Assembly (NCBI GenBank): GCA_023053685.1
Contig: JALIGW010000002.1
Location: 252,849,239 to 252,913,238, forward strand
DNA from: Diadophis punctatus similis
Lineage: Eukaryota; Chordata; Lepidosauria; Squamata; Dipsadidae
Length of the DNA stretch: 64,000 nt
Direction: 5' to 3'
The position numbers were made by a program, and so were the translations under genes. Positions 24,451-35,728 of this stretch are shown here, piece after piece; positions within the stretch are counted from its first letter, which is position 1; every line of letters begins with the position of its first letter. The notes under the pieces were generated by a model. It did not search any database. It was not told the DNA's origin and saw only the letters and a list, made by a program, of their open reading frames with translations.

Positions 24451-24663
24451 ATTAAATTGGGTTAGGAATTCAGATTGGAATAGGAAGGGGATGGTAAAAA
24501 TATCTGGAGGTAATGGTAGCCCAGGTCTGTCATAAGCACCTTTTTTGGAGTTCTCCAATCTTAAAATAATCCTGAATGGCTTCTTCCATGTAATCCCTGG
24601 ATATTGCCTAATTACCCTCTAACTGAGGGGCGCTATTAAATTCAAATTTCACACAGATAAAGT
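24451..24663. other. Intergenic, nothing recognised
   Basis: No coding signal or known repeat seen. Confidence 0.4.
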
Positions 24664-25047
24664 TAGTCCTTGAGTTACGACCACAATTAAGTGCCAAATT
24701 TATGTTGCTAAGCGAGACAGTTGATGAGTTTGCCCCATTTTACTACCTTTCAGGCCACAGTTGTTAAGTGAATCACATCAGTTGTTCAGTTAGTAACCTG
24801 GTTGTTAAGCAAATCTGGCGTCCCCATTGACTTTGCTTGTCAAAAGGTCACAAAAGGGGATCACATGACCCTGGGTCACTGCAACCATCATAAATATAAA
24901 TCAATTGCCAAGCATTTGAATTTTGATCACGTGACCATGGGGATGCTGCTATGGTCGTAAGTGTGAAAAACGGTCATCATCCACTTTTTTCAGTGTTACT
25001 GTAAGTTTGAACGGTCATTAAATGAACTGTTGTAAGTGGAGGAACAC
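24664..25047. mobile_element. Non-autonomous DNA element common in squamates
   Basis: The left end (TAGTCCTTGAGTTACGACC) and the inverted right end (CCTCCACTTACAACAG) form imperfect terminal inverted repeats. Internal words such as GTTGTTAAGTGAATCAC and GATCACGTGACCATGGGG are typical of this very common repeat. The superfamily is not assigned. Decayed pieces of a related sequence occur in block F at 36020-36300 and 47870-48230. Confidence 0.65.
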
Positions 25048-25184
25048 CTGTGCAGCAACTTTTGTGCTGTCTTCCTGGAATGCAAGGTGAAACAGCTGTT
25101 AAAATGGCTGCAGAAAAGACATTCCGTGCTTGGGTGCAAATTCCCCTAAATTCAGAGAACACCAAAGAAATGTTTGAACTTTTC

Positions 25185-25393
25185 TGACTTTCTGTGTCAA
25201 GTCATTGTGAAGTCCGTATGATGGCCTGGACTGTACCCTGCAGTTTTCTTTGCAAGATTTTGGAAGTAGTTTGCCATTGCCTGCTTCCAAGGACTGAGAT
25301 GGTACGACTGGCTCAAGGTCACTATGCGTAAGACAGGACTAGAACTCCCGGTCTCCTGATTTCTGGCCCAATGTCTCCACCATACAGCTGCTC
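25185..25393 (-). mobile_element. tRNA-derived SINE, reverse orientation
   Basis: The - strand reads GGAGACATTGGGCCAGAAATC, GAGTTCTAGTCCTG (B-box region) and AGGCAATGGCAAACTACTTCC. Head and body fit a squamate tRNA SINE. Confidence 0.65.
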
Positions 25394-25988
25394 CACTCCA
25401 AATTGCCTTTGCTAACCTGCACTTTTAAAGCATTTTCACCCAGTGAGAAGGCACTGGGGCCTCTCTCAGCTTCTCCTACACATGGCTCCTTGAGACAACC
25501 TCAGCTCTTTCCCACTTCCTGTGTGTGCCTTCCATTCTCCATTGCACACTCTTTTACAGCACCATTTGGAGAATAGCAAGCGCACCCAGTTTGGCGATGC
25601 CTTGGAATCTTTCCAAAGGCTTTCCACAGGGTAACAGGGTGTGCCTCTTGGAGAGTGGCTGGTGCAATTTGGAGAAGGCTGTGAGCAGCATCTGGAAGAG
25701 GGTCTGACACAACCAACAGCTGCCTCCTAGAAGGCTGGACCTGCTTGATTAAGAGTGGGAGAACATGGTGAAGGTCAGTTGGGCATGGGAACACCAGGTG
25801 GTTGGGGCTTTGTGCTGTGGCATTCGGATGCCTGACTGGATTCCTCAATAGCGGTGCTGACTCCATTAGTACTGAAGTAGAGGGCTGGGGGCTGTCTGGC
25901 AGCCAGTTGAGACTGTTCTTAATTTAGCCCCAGGGTTGCTGCCGCCGCCACCACCACCGAAAACTGCCGCTGAGCAGGTTACCCAAAA
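25394..25988. other. Intergenic, no gene recognised
   Basis: Moderate GC, short open frames on both strands without family features, and a (CCG/CCA)n-rich patch near 25940. Confidence 0.4.
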
Positions 25989-26222
25989 GGGCAATAGCAA
26001 TAGCCCTTAGACTTATATACCGCTTCATAGTGCTTTACAGCCCTCTCTAAGCGGTTTACAGAGTTCAGCATATTGCCCCCAACAATCTGGCTCCTCATTT
26101 TACCCACCTCAGAAGGATGGAAGGCTGAGTCAACCTTGAGCCTGGTGAGATTTGAACCGCTGAACTAGCAGTCACTGAAGTAGGTTGCAGTGCTGCTTTT
26201 AACCACTGCGCCACCTCGGCTC
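25989..26222 (-). mobile_element. Complete squamate SINE, reverse orientation
   Basis: Runs from (CAATAG)n at the left to CCACTGCGCCACCTCGGCTC (tRNA head, A box on the - strand) at the right. Same family as 15938-16172. Confidence 0.9.
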
Positions 26223-26739
26223 AGGGCAGAGATGAAGAGGTGGAATTGAAGCACTCCTGCGGTCATGTTTCGGTTTTCCAGTCCATATAAAAGTTACAGT
26301 GTTCTGTAGGTCTATTAAATGTGCAATAGCATTGTGTGTTAAAAAAAACACCAATGTAACAAACCTTAATTTAAAAATACTTTATTGGTAGTGGGCAAAT
26401 ACTCTTAGAAGAATGGCACCAATGAACTTGCTCAACTAAGCACATTAAAATGAGCTATGCCTGTAAGTTCTCCCTTTCTGAGAAAACAAGACGCCAAAGG
26501 AGGGTTCCAAACAAAGTACTACAATTAAACATGGAAGATTGTGGATGGAGTGGCCCACCAAATGGGTCCTTATAACTTCAGGTGTGACTAAAATGGGATT
26601 GTGTACTTTCTGGCACCTGGCCAACTTTATCTAGATAAGCAAGGTCTGAAATGGTTAGAAATGGGATAGTAGACCCCCAGGAATTCCAATACAAGTCTCC
26701 TAGTGGGTACAGAATTTATAAAGCGTCTCACTGAGGAAT
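26223..26739. other. Intergenic, no gene recognised
   Basis: AT-rich; no features beyond short A-runs. Confidence 0.4.
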
Positions 26740-26880
26740 TGTGCCACTTCTCATGAAAGGTTCCATATAGACAGCGACTATGTAAAGATTATGTAAATTG
26801 TGGAAAGAACTATAAACAGTATTTTATTTGCAACCAAACGACCCCAAATAGGTGAGAAACCGTACAGATACTCTTTCCTT
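26740..26880 (+). pseudogene. Heavily decayed C2H2 finger remnant
   Basis: TCTCATGAAAGGTTCCATAT reads SHERFHI. Further on, TGTGGAAAGAACTATAAACA gives CGKNYKQ, and then a linker-like GGTGAGAAACCGTACAGATA (GEKPYR). Stops and frame breaks separate the pieces. This looks like an extra, old zinc-finger copy between C and D. Confidence 0.5.
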
Positions 26881-27004
26881 TCAAAAGTAACCACATTTAC
26901 TCTGTAAGTAAGTCTCCGTGTCCAACCTGGCAGTCCGAGACTCACAACTTCTGCTCAAAGGCTAGAAGGATCTTTGTACACCTTCATATTGTGCAACATG
27001 AATA

Positions 27005-27478
27005 CCTTATTCCACCAGTGTTGAAATTTTGGGCTTAGACAATTTAGAACTACGTCGCCTTCAATCTGATCTAAAAGTAGTTCATAAAATCATCTACCAC
27101 AATGTCCTACCTGTTAATGACTACTTCAGCTTCAACCGCAACAATACACGAGCACACAATAGATACAAACTTAATGTAAACCATCCAAACTCCATTGCAG
27201 AAAATACGACTTCAGTAACAGAGTGATCAGTGCCTGGAAATACCTGACTCTGTGGTTTCTTCCCCAAACCCCCAAAACTTTAACCTTAGACTGTCTACAG
27301 TCGACCTCACCCCATTCCTAAGAGGTCTGCAAGGGGTGTTCATAAGCGCACCACTGTGCCTACTGTCACTGTCTTACTGTCCTATTATCCTCATTTATCT
27401 CTACTTACTTTGCTTATGTTATGTTTATACAAATACCTGCTATCTTGTACATGTTTGACAAACAAATAATAATAATAA
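27005..27478 (+). mobile_element. LINE RT C-terminal fragment (CR1/Jockey-type)
   Basis: LGLDNLELRRLQSDLKVV matches the conserved post-RT motif of CR1/Rex-type LINEs, followed by VISAWKYLT and a tail of (AAT)n at 27465-27478. Confidence 0.6.
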
Positions 27479-27489
27479 ACAATTGTTGA

Positions 27490-27960
27490 TGCTCATGGTC
27501 ATGCATGCCCTTACTTCCTGATTGGACTACTGTAATGCATTCTACATCTTACTATGAGGTAAGATGGGCAGCCAATAAATTTTATTAATAAATAAATGAG
27601 GCTGCCCTTGAAGAGTAGCTGAAATTTCTGTTGAGACAAAAGGTGACATTGTGGGCAGTCACATGTACCCCTCAAATAACACACATTATATCTCTACATT
27701 GAGAGCTGAACGGGTTGCCATTTTGCTTCTGGGTCCCATTCAAGGCTCTCACTTTGACCTTTAAAGCTCTTCATCGCATGGGGCCAGGTTATTTCAGAGG
27801 ACCCCTTGTTTCTGTTTACATCTGCCCGCTTCATAAAGTCCAGCAGAAGTAGAAGACTGAGTGTCCAATTTTTTAAAAAGTTATATCTGGCAGGACATAA
27901 AAGACAGGTCTTCTCTGAGATGGTTCCTGGACTGGGGATCCCCCGGAATTGGTGAAATAG
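27490..27960 (+). mobile_element. L2-type LINE fragments
   Basis: CTTCCTGATTGGACTACTGTAATGC corresponds to the LDYCNA motif. A 3'-UTR-like GTAAGATGGGCAGCC with (AATA)n follows, then a second piece with ERVAILLLGPIQG-like and LKALHRMGPGYF-like readings. Old and rearranged. Confidence 0.6.
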
Positions 27961-28582
27961 CGAGGTACGTACATTACTTATAATTTATGTATTATTTAGT
28001 GTTTGTAGCCATCTTTCTCAAGCAAATGAGTAGACGGTGAAAAAATCATAAAATCTGTTAAAACCAGGTATAAGAATTTTACAAATGTGTGTATAAAAAC
28101 TCATCTGATTTTTGAAGAGCTTTGGGTGTTAAAAATGATACATATTTCTAAACCATAAACTCAAAAGTTAAAGAAGGAAAGCATAATTCCTGCATAAAAT
28201 ATATAGAAATTGTTACTCTTGAGAACTGTATGTAGTTAACACTGCCTTGGAGACTCTTACGTGACCACCTAGGTAATATTTTCTCCAAGACACACAGTCT
28301 CTTAAGATGTTGTGTTGAATCTTCCCCTCCTTTGCACAACCCCCAAATCCACCTTGCCTCCAATCCCTCTTCCCGATTTTAATACTGCTCTATGCTTCTG
28401 AGGAAAGGGGCCACACTCGCCAAACTCTTTGCTTTTTCAGGAAATATGTTAATTGGAAACGGTGCCTATCAGGCGCCTTCTGATGCTTAGCCCCCATCCT
28501 CAACAGCCAGACACAGTCCCTATTTTTCCAACAGTCTCCCCGAGACTGCAAGACGCAAGGACCAAGGCAAGTGCAAGCGCTT
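27961..28582. other. Intergenic, no gene recognised
   Basis: AT-rich, short frames only. Confidence 0.4.
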
Positions 28583-28590
28583 GATTTAGG

Positions 28591-29340
<750 letters not shown>

Positions 29341-29515
29341 GAAGTGGAACCACCATTACTGAGTGTGCTTTCTTCTAAAAGGATCCACACAGGAAAAATA
29401 AATGAAATCTTGGATTGAAGTTTATTGTCAACAGTCAACTTAATCATCATCCAAGGATCCAGACAATGCAGGGAGCTTATTAATTCATGGAATGTGCAAA
29501 GATCTTTGGTTTGTA
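29341..29515 (+). pseudogene. Decayed fingers after array D
   Basis: Matches the region after gene A (GAAGTGGAACCACCATTACTG; AGGATCCACACAGGAAAAAT), with finger-like words out of frame. Confidence 0.55.
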
Positions 29516-29863
29516 TTGGAATCTTATTTACCTTCCATGAAACTACATAGGAGGATTCCAGACTGAGGGGGAATTGGAATCTTATTTACCTTCCATGAAA
29601 CTACATAGGAGGATTCCAGACTGAGGGGGAATTGGAATCTTATTTACCTTCCATGAAACTACATAGGAGGATTCCAGACTGAGGGGGAATTGGAATCTTA
29701 TTTACCTTCCATGAAACTACATAGGAGGATTCCAGACTGAGGGGGAATTGGAATCTTATTTACCTTCCATGAAACTACATAGGAGGATTCCAGACTGAGG
29801 GGGAATTGGAATCTTATTTACCTTCCATGAAACTACATAGGAGGATTCTAGACTGAGGGGGAT
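29516..29863. repeat. 58-bp minisatellite, six copies
   Basis: The unit starts TTGGAATCTTATTTACC and ends GACTGAGGGGGAA; copies begin at 29516, 29574, 29632, 29690, 29748 and 29806. The copies are almost identical. The unit contains gene-flank sequence (through CATAGGAG) fused to the first bases of the L1 insertion (GATTCCAGACTGAG). Confidence 0.95.
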
Positions 29864-30364
29864 TTGGCCTACCAGACTGGGAATTGTACTATCAGGCAGC
29901 TGCGGCAACATGGATTAGATAATGGATAATCTTAAAAAACAAGATAATACTTTGGAAGGACATGACCTACAACGAGGTTGGCATGCATTTTTGTGGGAGG
30001 GAAAGAATAAAATACACAAATATTTCCAAAGACATCAAATGAGAGATGCATTTTAATGGAGGTCTGGAGGAAAATTAAACAAAAATTTTATTTAAACATT
30101 CCACAATTGATTTCAACAATGGAAGCATTGGTTTACCCAAATGTTATAGAGTTAAATAAAATAGTTACATACAATGAATTATTAGATGAACAAGGGAAAT
30201 TGAAATCGAATCAGGAATTACAAACACAAGGAATTAAAATAGAGTGGTGGCCCTATATACAGATTCAAACAAAATATAAAATGGATTTGGAACAGTACTG
30301 TTTTCAAAATGAACAACAAGAAATTGATAAAATACAGGTACGAATGAAAAAATGATTACCAACA

Positions 30365-30367
30365 TAT

Positions 30368-30454
<87 letters not shown>

Positions 30455-30457
30455 TTG
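30365..30457. repeat. (ATTT)n microsatellite
   Basis: About 23 TATT units, adjoining the L2-like tail; probably the (AATA)n tail of that element on the - strand. Confidence 0.97.
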
Positions 30458-30598
30458 TTCATACTTCTATGCCGCCCAACTCCCGAAGGACTCTGGGCGG
30501 CTTACAGTGAACATAAACAATTTAGTATAAAAAATATAAAAGCAAATTTAAAAATACATTTAAAACGTTAAAACACATGTCCAACATTCATAACATTC
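30458..30598 (-). mobile_element. L2-type LINE 3' tail
   Basis: The - strand reads GTAAGCCGCCCAGAGTCC then GTTGGGCGGCATAGAAG, ending in (AATA)n, the usual squamate L2 3' end. Inserted in the L1 copy. Confidence 0.7.
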
Positions 30599-31534
30599 AG
30601 GGGGAGACTGCATTATGTAATTATGTAACGATTATATAATTGTTTATTTACATTTTAATAAAGGAAGGAAGGAAACGGTAAAAGAAACAATGATAGTGTG
30701 GGCCAAAAACTTCGGATATAACATCGAATTAGAGTACTGGGAACAAATCTGGGGGGAAAAATTACAAATTGACAATGTCGGCCGCATATAAGGAGAATAT
30801 ATATTAAATGTTCTACAGATTGCATCTACCACCAGCGAGATTAGCCAAAATGTATTCAACTATACCACCCAACAGTTGGAAATGCAATCATATACAAGGT
30901 ACATTCTACCACATGTGGTGGACAAGTCCCAGTGCAAAGAAATATTGGAGGAAAATTAAAAAATGGATTGAGGAAATAACAGCAGAAAGTTGAGATGAGG
31001 CCAGAACTGTTTCTATTGGGAATAATAAAAAAAATATTAGAAAGGAAATTTACTATATCATACAACACATAATAATAGCAGCGAGAATTACATTCGACCA
31101 AAACTGGAAGAAAGAAAAGATCCCCTCCAATGCAAAGATAATAAAAAAGGTGCTAGAATGTGCAGATGAACAAACTAATGATGGAATTGAGAGAGAGAGG
31201 AAACAAAGTATTATAAAATATGGAACAGATGGTATGATTGGCTCGAAAAGAAAAATAAAATTAATGTGTAAAGTAATACAGAAAGATGTAATAAAATGTA
31301 ACAAATGTAATCTTAGAATCTAAATGGTTGTAAAACAAAGTATGAAATGTATAAAATTAATAGATGGACATAACAATGTTTAAGTTTAAAACAATAGCCT
31401 TAAATATGGAAAACGTAGAATTCAGAAAGAAATTCCAATATTGCAAAGCTGTACTAGTGGAACTACAGTTTGTTTTTTAAATGTGAAAAACTTCAATAAA
31501 AAGTATTTTTTTTAAAAAAGAAACTACACAGGAG

Positions 31535-31874
31535 AAAAAGTATAAGCACTGGAATTTGAAAATTGATGGTGGATCAATGACCTTATCATATGATGATGCC
31601 TTTCTTCTTGAGGAAAATGCTTCCGTTCCCACTCTGAGATACCGTAATTCATGAAATTCAAACCTACGTTCAACTCCTACCTCTCTGAGGACGTAAGAAA
31701 CTCCCGAGATTAAGGGAGTGGCCAGAATTCTTTCTCTACCCACCCTTTCTTTTCTCTAGTGCAGAAATTTGAGGACCTTTTGCCATTTTAGCTGATATTC
31801 TTCAAGGTATTCATGCTCATTTACAATATAGCAAACCTTATATGGCTCTGTCATACAACATATAACTTTATATT
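31535..31874 (+). repeat. 3' flank block of array D
   Basis: Same order as 1846-2182, ending at TTATATTGTTGTTG. It includes the pyrimidine tract TTTTCTCTAGTGCAG. Confidence 0.7.
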
Positions 31875-32020
31875 GTTGTTGAAACTCAGCAGAGACTCCC
31901 CTGAGGGCTGCGTGCTCAGCCCCTACCTGTACTCGCTGTATACTCATGACTGCATATCCTCAAATCCATCCAACATCATAATAAAAGTTTGCAGACGACA
32001 CAACAGTGCTGGGGCTTGGA
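31875..32020 (+). mobile_element. Small LINE RT fragment
   Basis: EGCVLSPYLYSLYTHDC and, one frame over, KFADDTT-like sequence are the GxPQGxxLSP...FADD core of a non-LTR reverse transcriptase. Only about 50 residues survive. Confidence 0.65.
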
Positions 32021-32392
32021 AGTGGTATTTAAAGTGGCTCCTCCATTCCAAGGCACCAATCTTACAGAGGGTGGCCCTATCTCTCCGAGCTCCAATACCC
32101 AGCAATCTTTTAAACTTCTTTTCAGTTGGACTGAAAAACCACCCCAGCTCCTGAAATAATTTATCGATGCAATCCAAAAGGTCTCTAATTAAAGGTTTAG
32201 CGTGTTCCAGCCATGCAATTTTGGAAACCAGAGCATAGATTTTGCATCAATCATTACTTAGGGGGAGAAAGAAAGGGTCCCAAAAGTGTTTTTCCCCCCA
32301 AAAGGCAACTGGACTTTTAAAGTTTTTTTTTCTTTGCAAATGTTTCCCTTCTCCAGTTAGAAAAGAAAAAAAACAAGAAACTCTAGTTGCTT
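32021..32392. other. Intergenic, unassigned
   Basis: No gene. The right part (from about 32350) starts to resemble block F of the macrorepeat. Confidence 0.4.
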
Positions 32393-32495
32393 GGCGGGGC
32401 GGGGCGGGGTGGGGAAAGCACCTTTGGAACAACCATGACCGGGATGATCGAGAATCTCCATAGACTTGAAGAAAGTGCATTAATTCCCCAGGGTG

Positions 32496-32541
32496 TCAAT
32501 AGAGGGCACACTGCTCTACCGCGAACTCCGCTAGATGGCGC
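32496..32541 (+). promoter_or_regulatory. Two CTCF-like motifs in the same orientation
   Basis: CCGCTAGATGGCGC at 32528-32541 fits the CTCF core CCASYAGRKGGCRS at 13 of 14 positions, and TCAATAGAGGGCAC at 32496-32509 at 12 of 14. They lie between the zinc-finger cluster and the macrorepeat. Binding is not shown by sequence. Confidence 0.45.
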
Positions 32542-34104
32542 TCCTCCCCCAGAGGAGAGTGACTGTAAGTAAGGCATCAATCTTTTTCTTCTTGTGCCAT
32601 ATCCGTCATCGGAGGTTGACGACCCTCATATTGGCGATCAAATTTTTATCAACAGCCGCAGGAAAAACCATGTTCCGAACATAACAACGGCAGTGATTCA
32701 CTGAACGGCCGTGGCAAGAAAAAAATATCACAACTTCATATTTATATTCAATACATTTGTATAACGTGAAGAATAAACAAATAAATGAATAAATGTGTAT
32801 TTGGCTTTTTTATAACCGTAGGAAACTTGTTAAAAATATGGAAGAAGGAAGGGTTATCATGGGGCAGATTGTATCAGAGCTCTTTAGAAAAAACCAAGTT
32901 TCAGCGCTTGTTCAATGAAATATTTTTTAAAAAGTAAAAGATCCCCATGGAGAAATCTGCAGTCAATGAGCCACGTTCTGTCCTTGAAAAAGAGTGTGTT
33001 AATTTGTCTTTATTAACGGGAGCATTTTAAGGAGATCCAGACAGGTCCTTAACCCCTGAGCTTTCTCAAGATCTCGCCAGAGCTCTGATTCGCTCCCCCG
33101 CGTGCCAGCCCCATCCTGATCTCCCAGGATGAACCCCCCTCCCTCACCTGCTCCTGTAGCGGCTTCCCCCCTCCCTCTGGATTGGCTGAGCAGGAAGCCC
33201 CATCCTCCGTGACCGCCCGGTAAAGGAGCAGAGGACGTTGGGTTTTTTTTCCCGTAGATTTCATAGACCTCAATGGGAAGAAAGTTTCATTTGATCCTTC
33301 GACAGTTGGCAGGCGAAAAGGCGCCGGGTGTTACCGCTAGGTGCAAAGGAGGGAACGGGGCACCTGTGTGTAGTGGGTGCTGTGGTTCTTCTGGCAGCTC
33401 CTCTTCTACGCTTACAGCAGTTGGCAGTATCAGAGCAGGAGGAGCGAGAGGAGAAAAGAAGCGACGGGTGCACTGAAGGGGAGGGGGCTGCCGGCGCGGG
33501 GCTGAGAGTGGCGGCGTGTCCTCTGCGTGGGGCACCCGGGCGCCTCTGTCTGGAGTTTGTCCGGCGGCGTTGCAGCGCCCCGAAGGCAGCGAGCGGCCGT
33601 CTGCAGTTCAGGTGGCAAGAAAAAGACCGCAAGAGTTCGGGCCTGGGCGGAGTTGTGGGAGGAGCAGGAGGAGGGTTAGTTAGCCGCCGCAGTAGGTAGT
33701 AGAGGCAATGGGGATTCTGGACCGCATCCTCGCACCGCTTCACGGCTGCCGTGGACCGGCTGGCAGTTCCCCAGATAGGGCTGCCCAGAGGGTGAGGAAC
33801 CTGGAGCAAAAAAAAAAAAAAAAGCAGCAGAAGAAGAAAAGGCTGTGTCAGGCAGAGGAAACGTCAGCGCGCAGATGCAGTTCTGTTCGGGGACTTTCCG
33901 TTTTGCACTTCCCGATCTCTGGGGTGGGGGGGACAAGTAGAAACGGAGCGCCTTTTCACCGCAAATATTGGCCCTCAGATGACTCCCTTCCCATAACTCA
34001 CGGATTCAGGGAGAAGGATATCAAGGTCCCCCAATGGTCACACATTTCTCTCGGCTCTTTCAAAAATTGCCTTGGTAGACAAATGGCCGTGAGGACCAGT
34101 GTTG

Positions 34105-34108
<4 letters not shown>

Positions 34109-34189
<81 letters not shown>
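34109..34189. repeat. (CA)n microsatellite in block C, copy 1
   Basis: About 40 CA units; counterpart at 50425-50486. Confidence 0.97.
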
Positions 34190-34191
<2 letters not shown>

Positions 34192-34438
34192 GCACGTGTC
34201 TGCCAAAAGGGGACCGATGTAGAAATCATTGACACAGAGACCCAGTTTGCAAGCAAAGATTTTTTTTTTAGCTAGGAATTTCTCTCTCTGGTCTCTTCTG
34301 GTCTCTTTGGTCTCTCTGGGTTAAGAAGCCTACCTCCCAGCCAGCTGCAGTTTATTTATTTTTTTTTATAGTGAATTCCTTGTGTATACAATTACAAACA
34401 TTAGCTCTTTCCGGGGAATGGATCGTAGCAGCACCAAT

Positions 34439-34441
<3 letters not shown>

Positions 34442-34512
<71 letters not shown>

Positions 34513-34517
34513 TGTGG
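34442..34517. repeat. (GT)n microsatellite in block C, copy 1
   Basis: About 37 units; counterpart at 50737-50820. Together with the flanking CA runs it gives complementary tracts that could pair. Confidence 0.97.
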
Positions 34518-34710
34518 TGCTGGGTGAACGGGCCGACGAGCGAGCAAGCAAGCGGACGAAAGGATGGACGGACGGATGGAGGGATGGACCTGCCAACGGA
34601 GGGACAGAGAGCGAGTCTTCGGCACCCAAAGATTCGCGGTGCCTTCCTTGTCTCCCCAGGGCGAAATCAGTGGCAGGAATAGGCGGTCGCATCCTTCCCA
34701 GGGAGAGGCT

Positions 34711-34711
<1 letters not shown>

Positions 34712-34747
<36 letters not shown>

Positions 34748-34755
34748 CACGCACG

Positions 34756-34790
<35 letters not shown>
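34712..34790. repeat. (CA)n with CACG interruption, copy 1
   Basis: CA run broken by TACACGCACGCACGCACGCA; the copy-3 counterpart (51018-51059) lacks the interruption. Confidence 0.97.
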
Positions 34791-34792
<2 letters not shown>

Positions 34793-35350
34793 CCCCCCAT
34801 GGGCAGCCTGCTCTCTTACCGGTGTGCAGAAGCAGGGGGGGCTCCGGGTGGGTCGCCACGCGGGATAACTCACCAAATGCCCCCCGGGCTCCCGCTCCGG
34901 CGGCCAGTCCGCGCACCGAGGAGTTAGGGCCTGTGCCTTCTTCCATCGATGGGCACCGGCGAGGGCGTGTGGCCTGAGCGGGCAGCGGGCTGGGGGGGGG
35001 GGCAGGGCTGAGAGCGGCGGTCTTTCGACTGTGTGCTGCATCGGGGCGCCTCATTCTAGACTTTTCTCCGTCTGCGTTGTGACGCACCGAAGGCAGCGAG
35101 CGGCCGTCTGCAGATCAGATGGCAAGAAAAAAAAAAAAAAAGACCGCAAGAGTTCGAGCCGAGGCAGAGTTGTGGGAGGAGGAGGAGGGTTGGTTAACCG
35201 CAGTGGACGGGCTGGCTGTTCAACAGATAGGGCTGCCGAAAGGGTGACGAGTAGTATTATGCAATACAGAATCTGTCCTCCCACCACCTAGGGGTGACGA
35301 GCATTAGTATTAGTATTAGTATTATTCAATGGGGAGATTGACGGGCTGTC

Positions 35351-35492
35351 AGTTTTGACAGAGGAGGAATTTCTGAGGTTTTGGTTAACCACAGTGGACG
35401 GGGTGAAGGCACCGTGGCTAGTCGTTGGCCATTAGCCATTTTTTTCTTCCCATGGCTGCCCCCGCGGGCCTTGAGTTTTGACAGAGGAGGAA
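35351..35492 (+). repeat. Seed monomer in block D, copy 1
   Basis: AGTTTTGACAGAGGAGGAA occurs at 35351-35369 and 35474-35492, 123 bp apart. The intervening sequence is the satellite monomer in single copy (GGTTAACCACAGTGG, CGTGGCTAGTCGTTGGCC). Confidence 0.9.
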
Positions 35493-35505
35493 GGCTCCGG
35501 GCACC

Positions 35506-35728
35506 TATTTAAGCCCGTGCTGGTCGTGGCTACAAAACACTTGGACCTTTGATGGCGATTCGGTGGTTTCAGTTGAGCGGAGAAGTAGAAGAAGAAGACA
35601 TGGAGAACGGTGCGTGGGCAGGCGGAGACGCAGCGGGAGAGGAGGGAAGGAGACGAATCTCGGGACGTCGGGACGTCCTAACCCGGACTCTCACTCTTAC
35701 CTACCGGTCGCCCTACACCTCCGCCTAA
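35506..35728 (+). promoter_or_regulatory. TATA-like cassette with short ORF, block D copy 1
   Basis: TATTTAAG at 35506-35513 is followed 46 bp later by ATG at 35552. The ORF (58 residues, to TAA at 35726) begins MAIRWFQLSGEVEEEDMENG. The same spacing and start occur at 39433/39479 and 51774/51820. The ORFs share about 37 residues and then diverge, so the protein may not matter, while the promoter-like part is well conserved. Confidence 0.5.

Larger units (their letters stand above)
29844..31519 (+). mobile_element. L1 ORF2 C-terminal copy, 5'-truncated
   Basis: The reading GGFGLPDWELYYQAA opens the copy, then ILQRGWHAFLWEGKNK-like sequence, KETMIVWAKNFGYN, LHLPPARLAKM, NSWKCN and YHMWWTS, and a poly-A-like end at 31519. 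The flanks GAAACTACATAGGAG (29829-29843) and GAAACTACACAGGAG (31520-31534) are target duplications in the zinc-finger 3' flank. A microsatellite and an L2 tail interrupt it at 30361-30660. Confidence 0.85.

Noticed and set aside
33270..33809. Overlapping ORFs of 120-180 residues in GC-rich block B
   Set aside because: Open on both strands because of base composition, not conserved in frame among copies (36950-37422, 49601-50251), no domain.
34038..34256. Open frames rich in VCVCVC or HTHTHT
   Set aside because: Translation of CA/GT dinucleotide repeats; the same artefact occurs at 34366-35087, 48421-48849 and 50313-51308.
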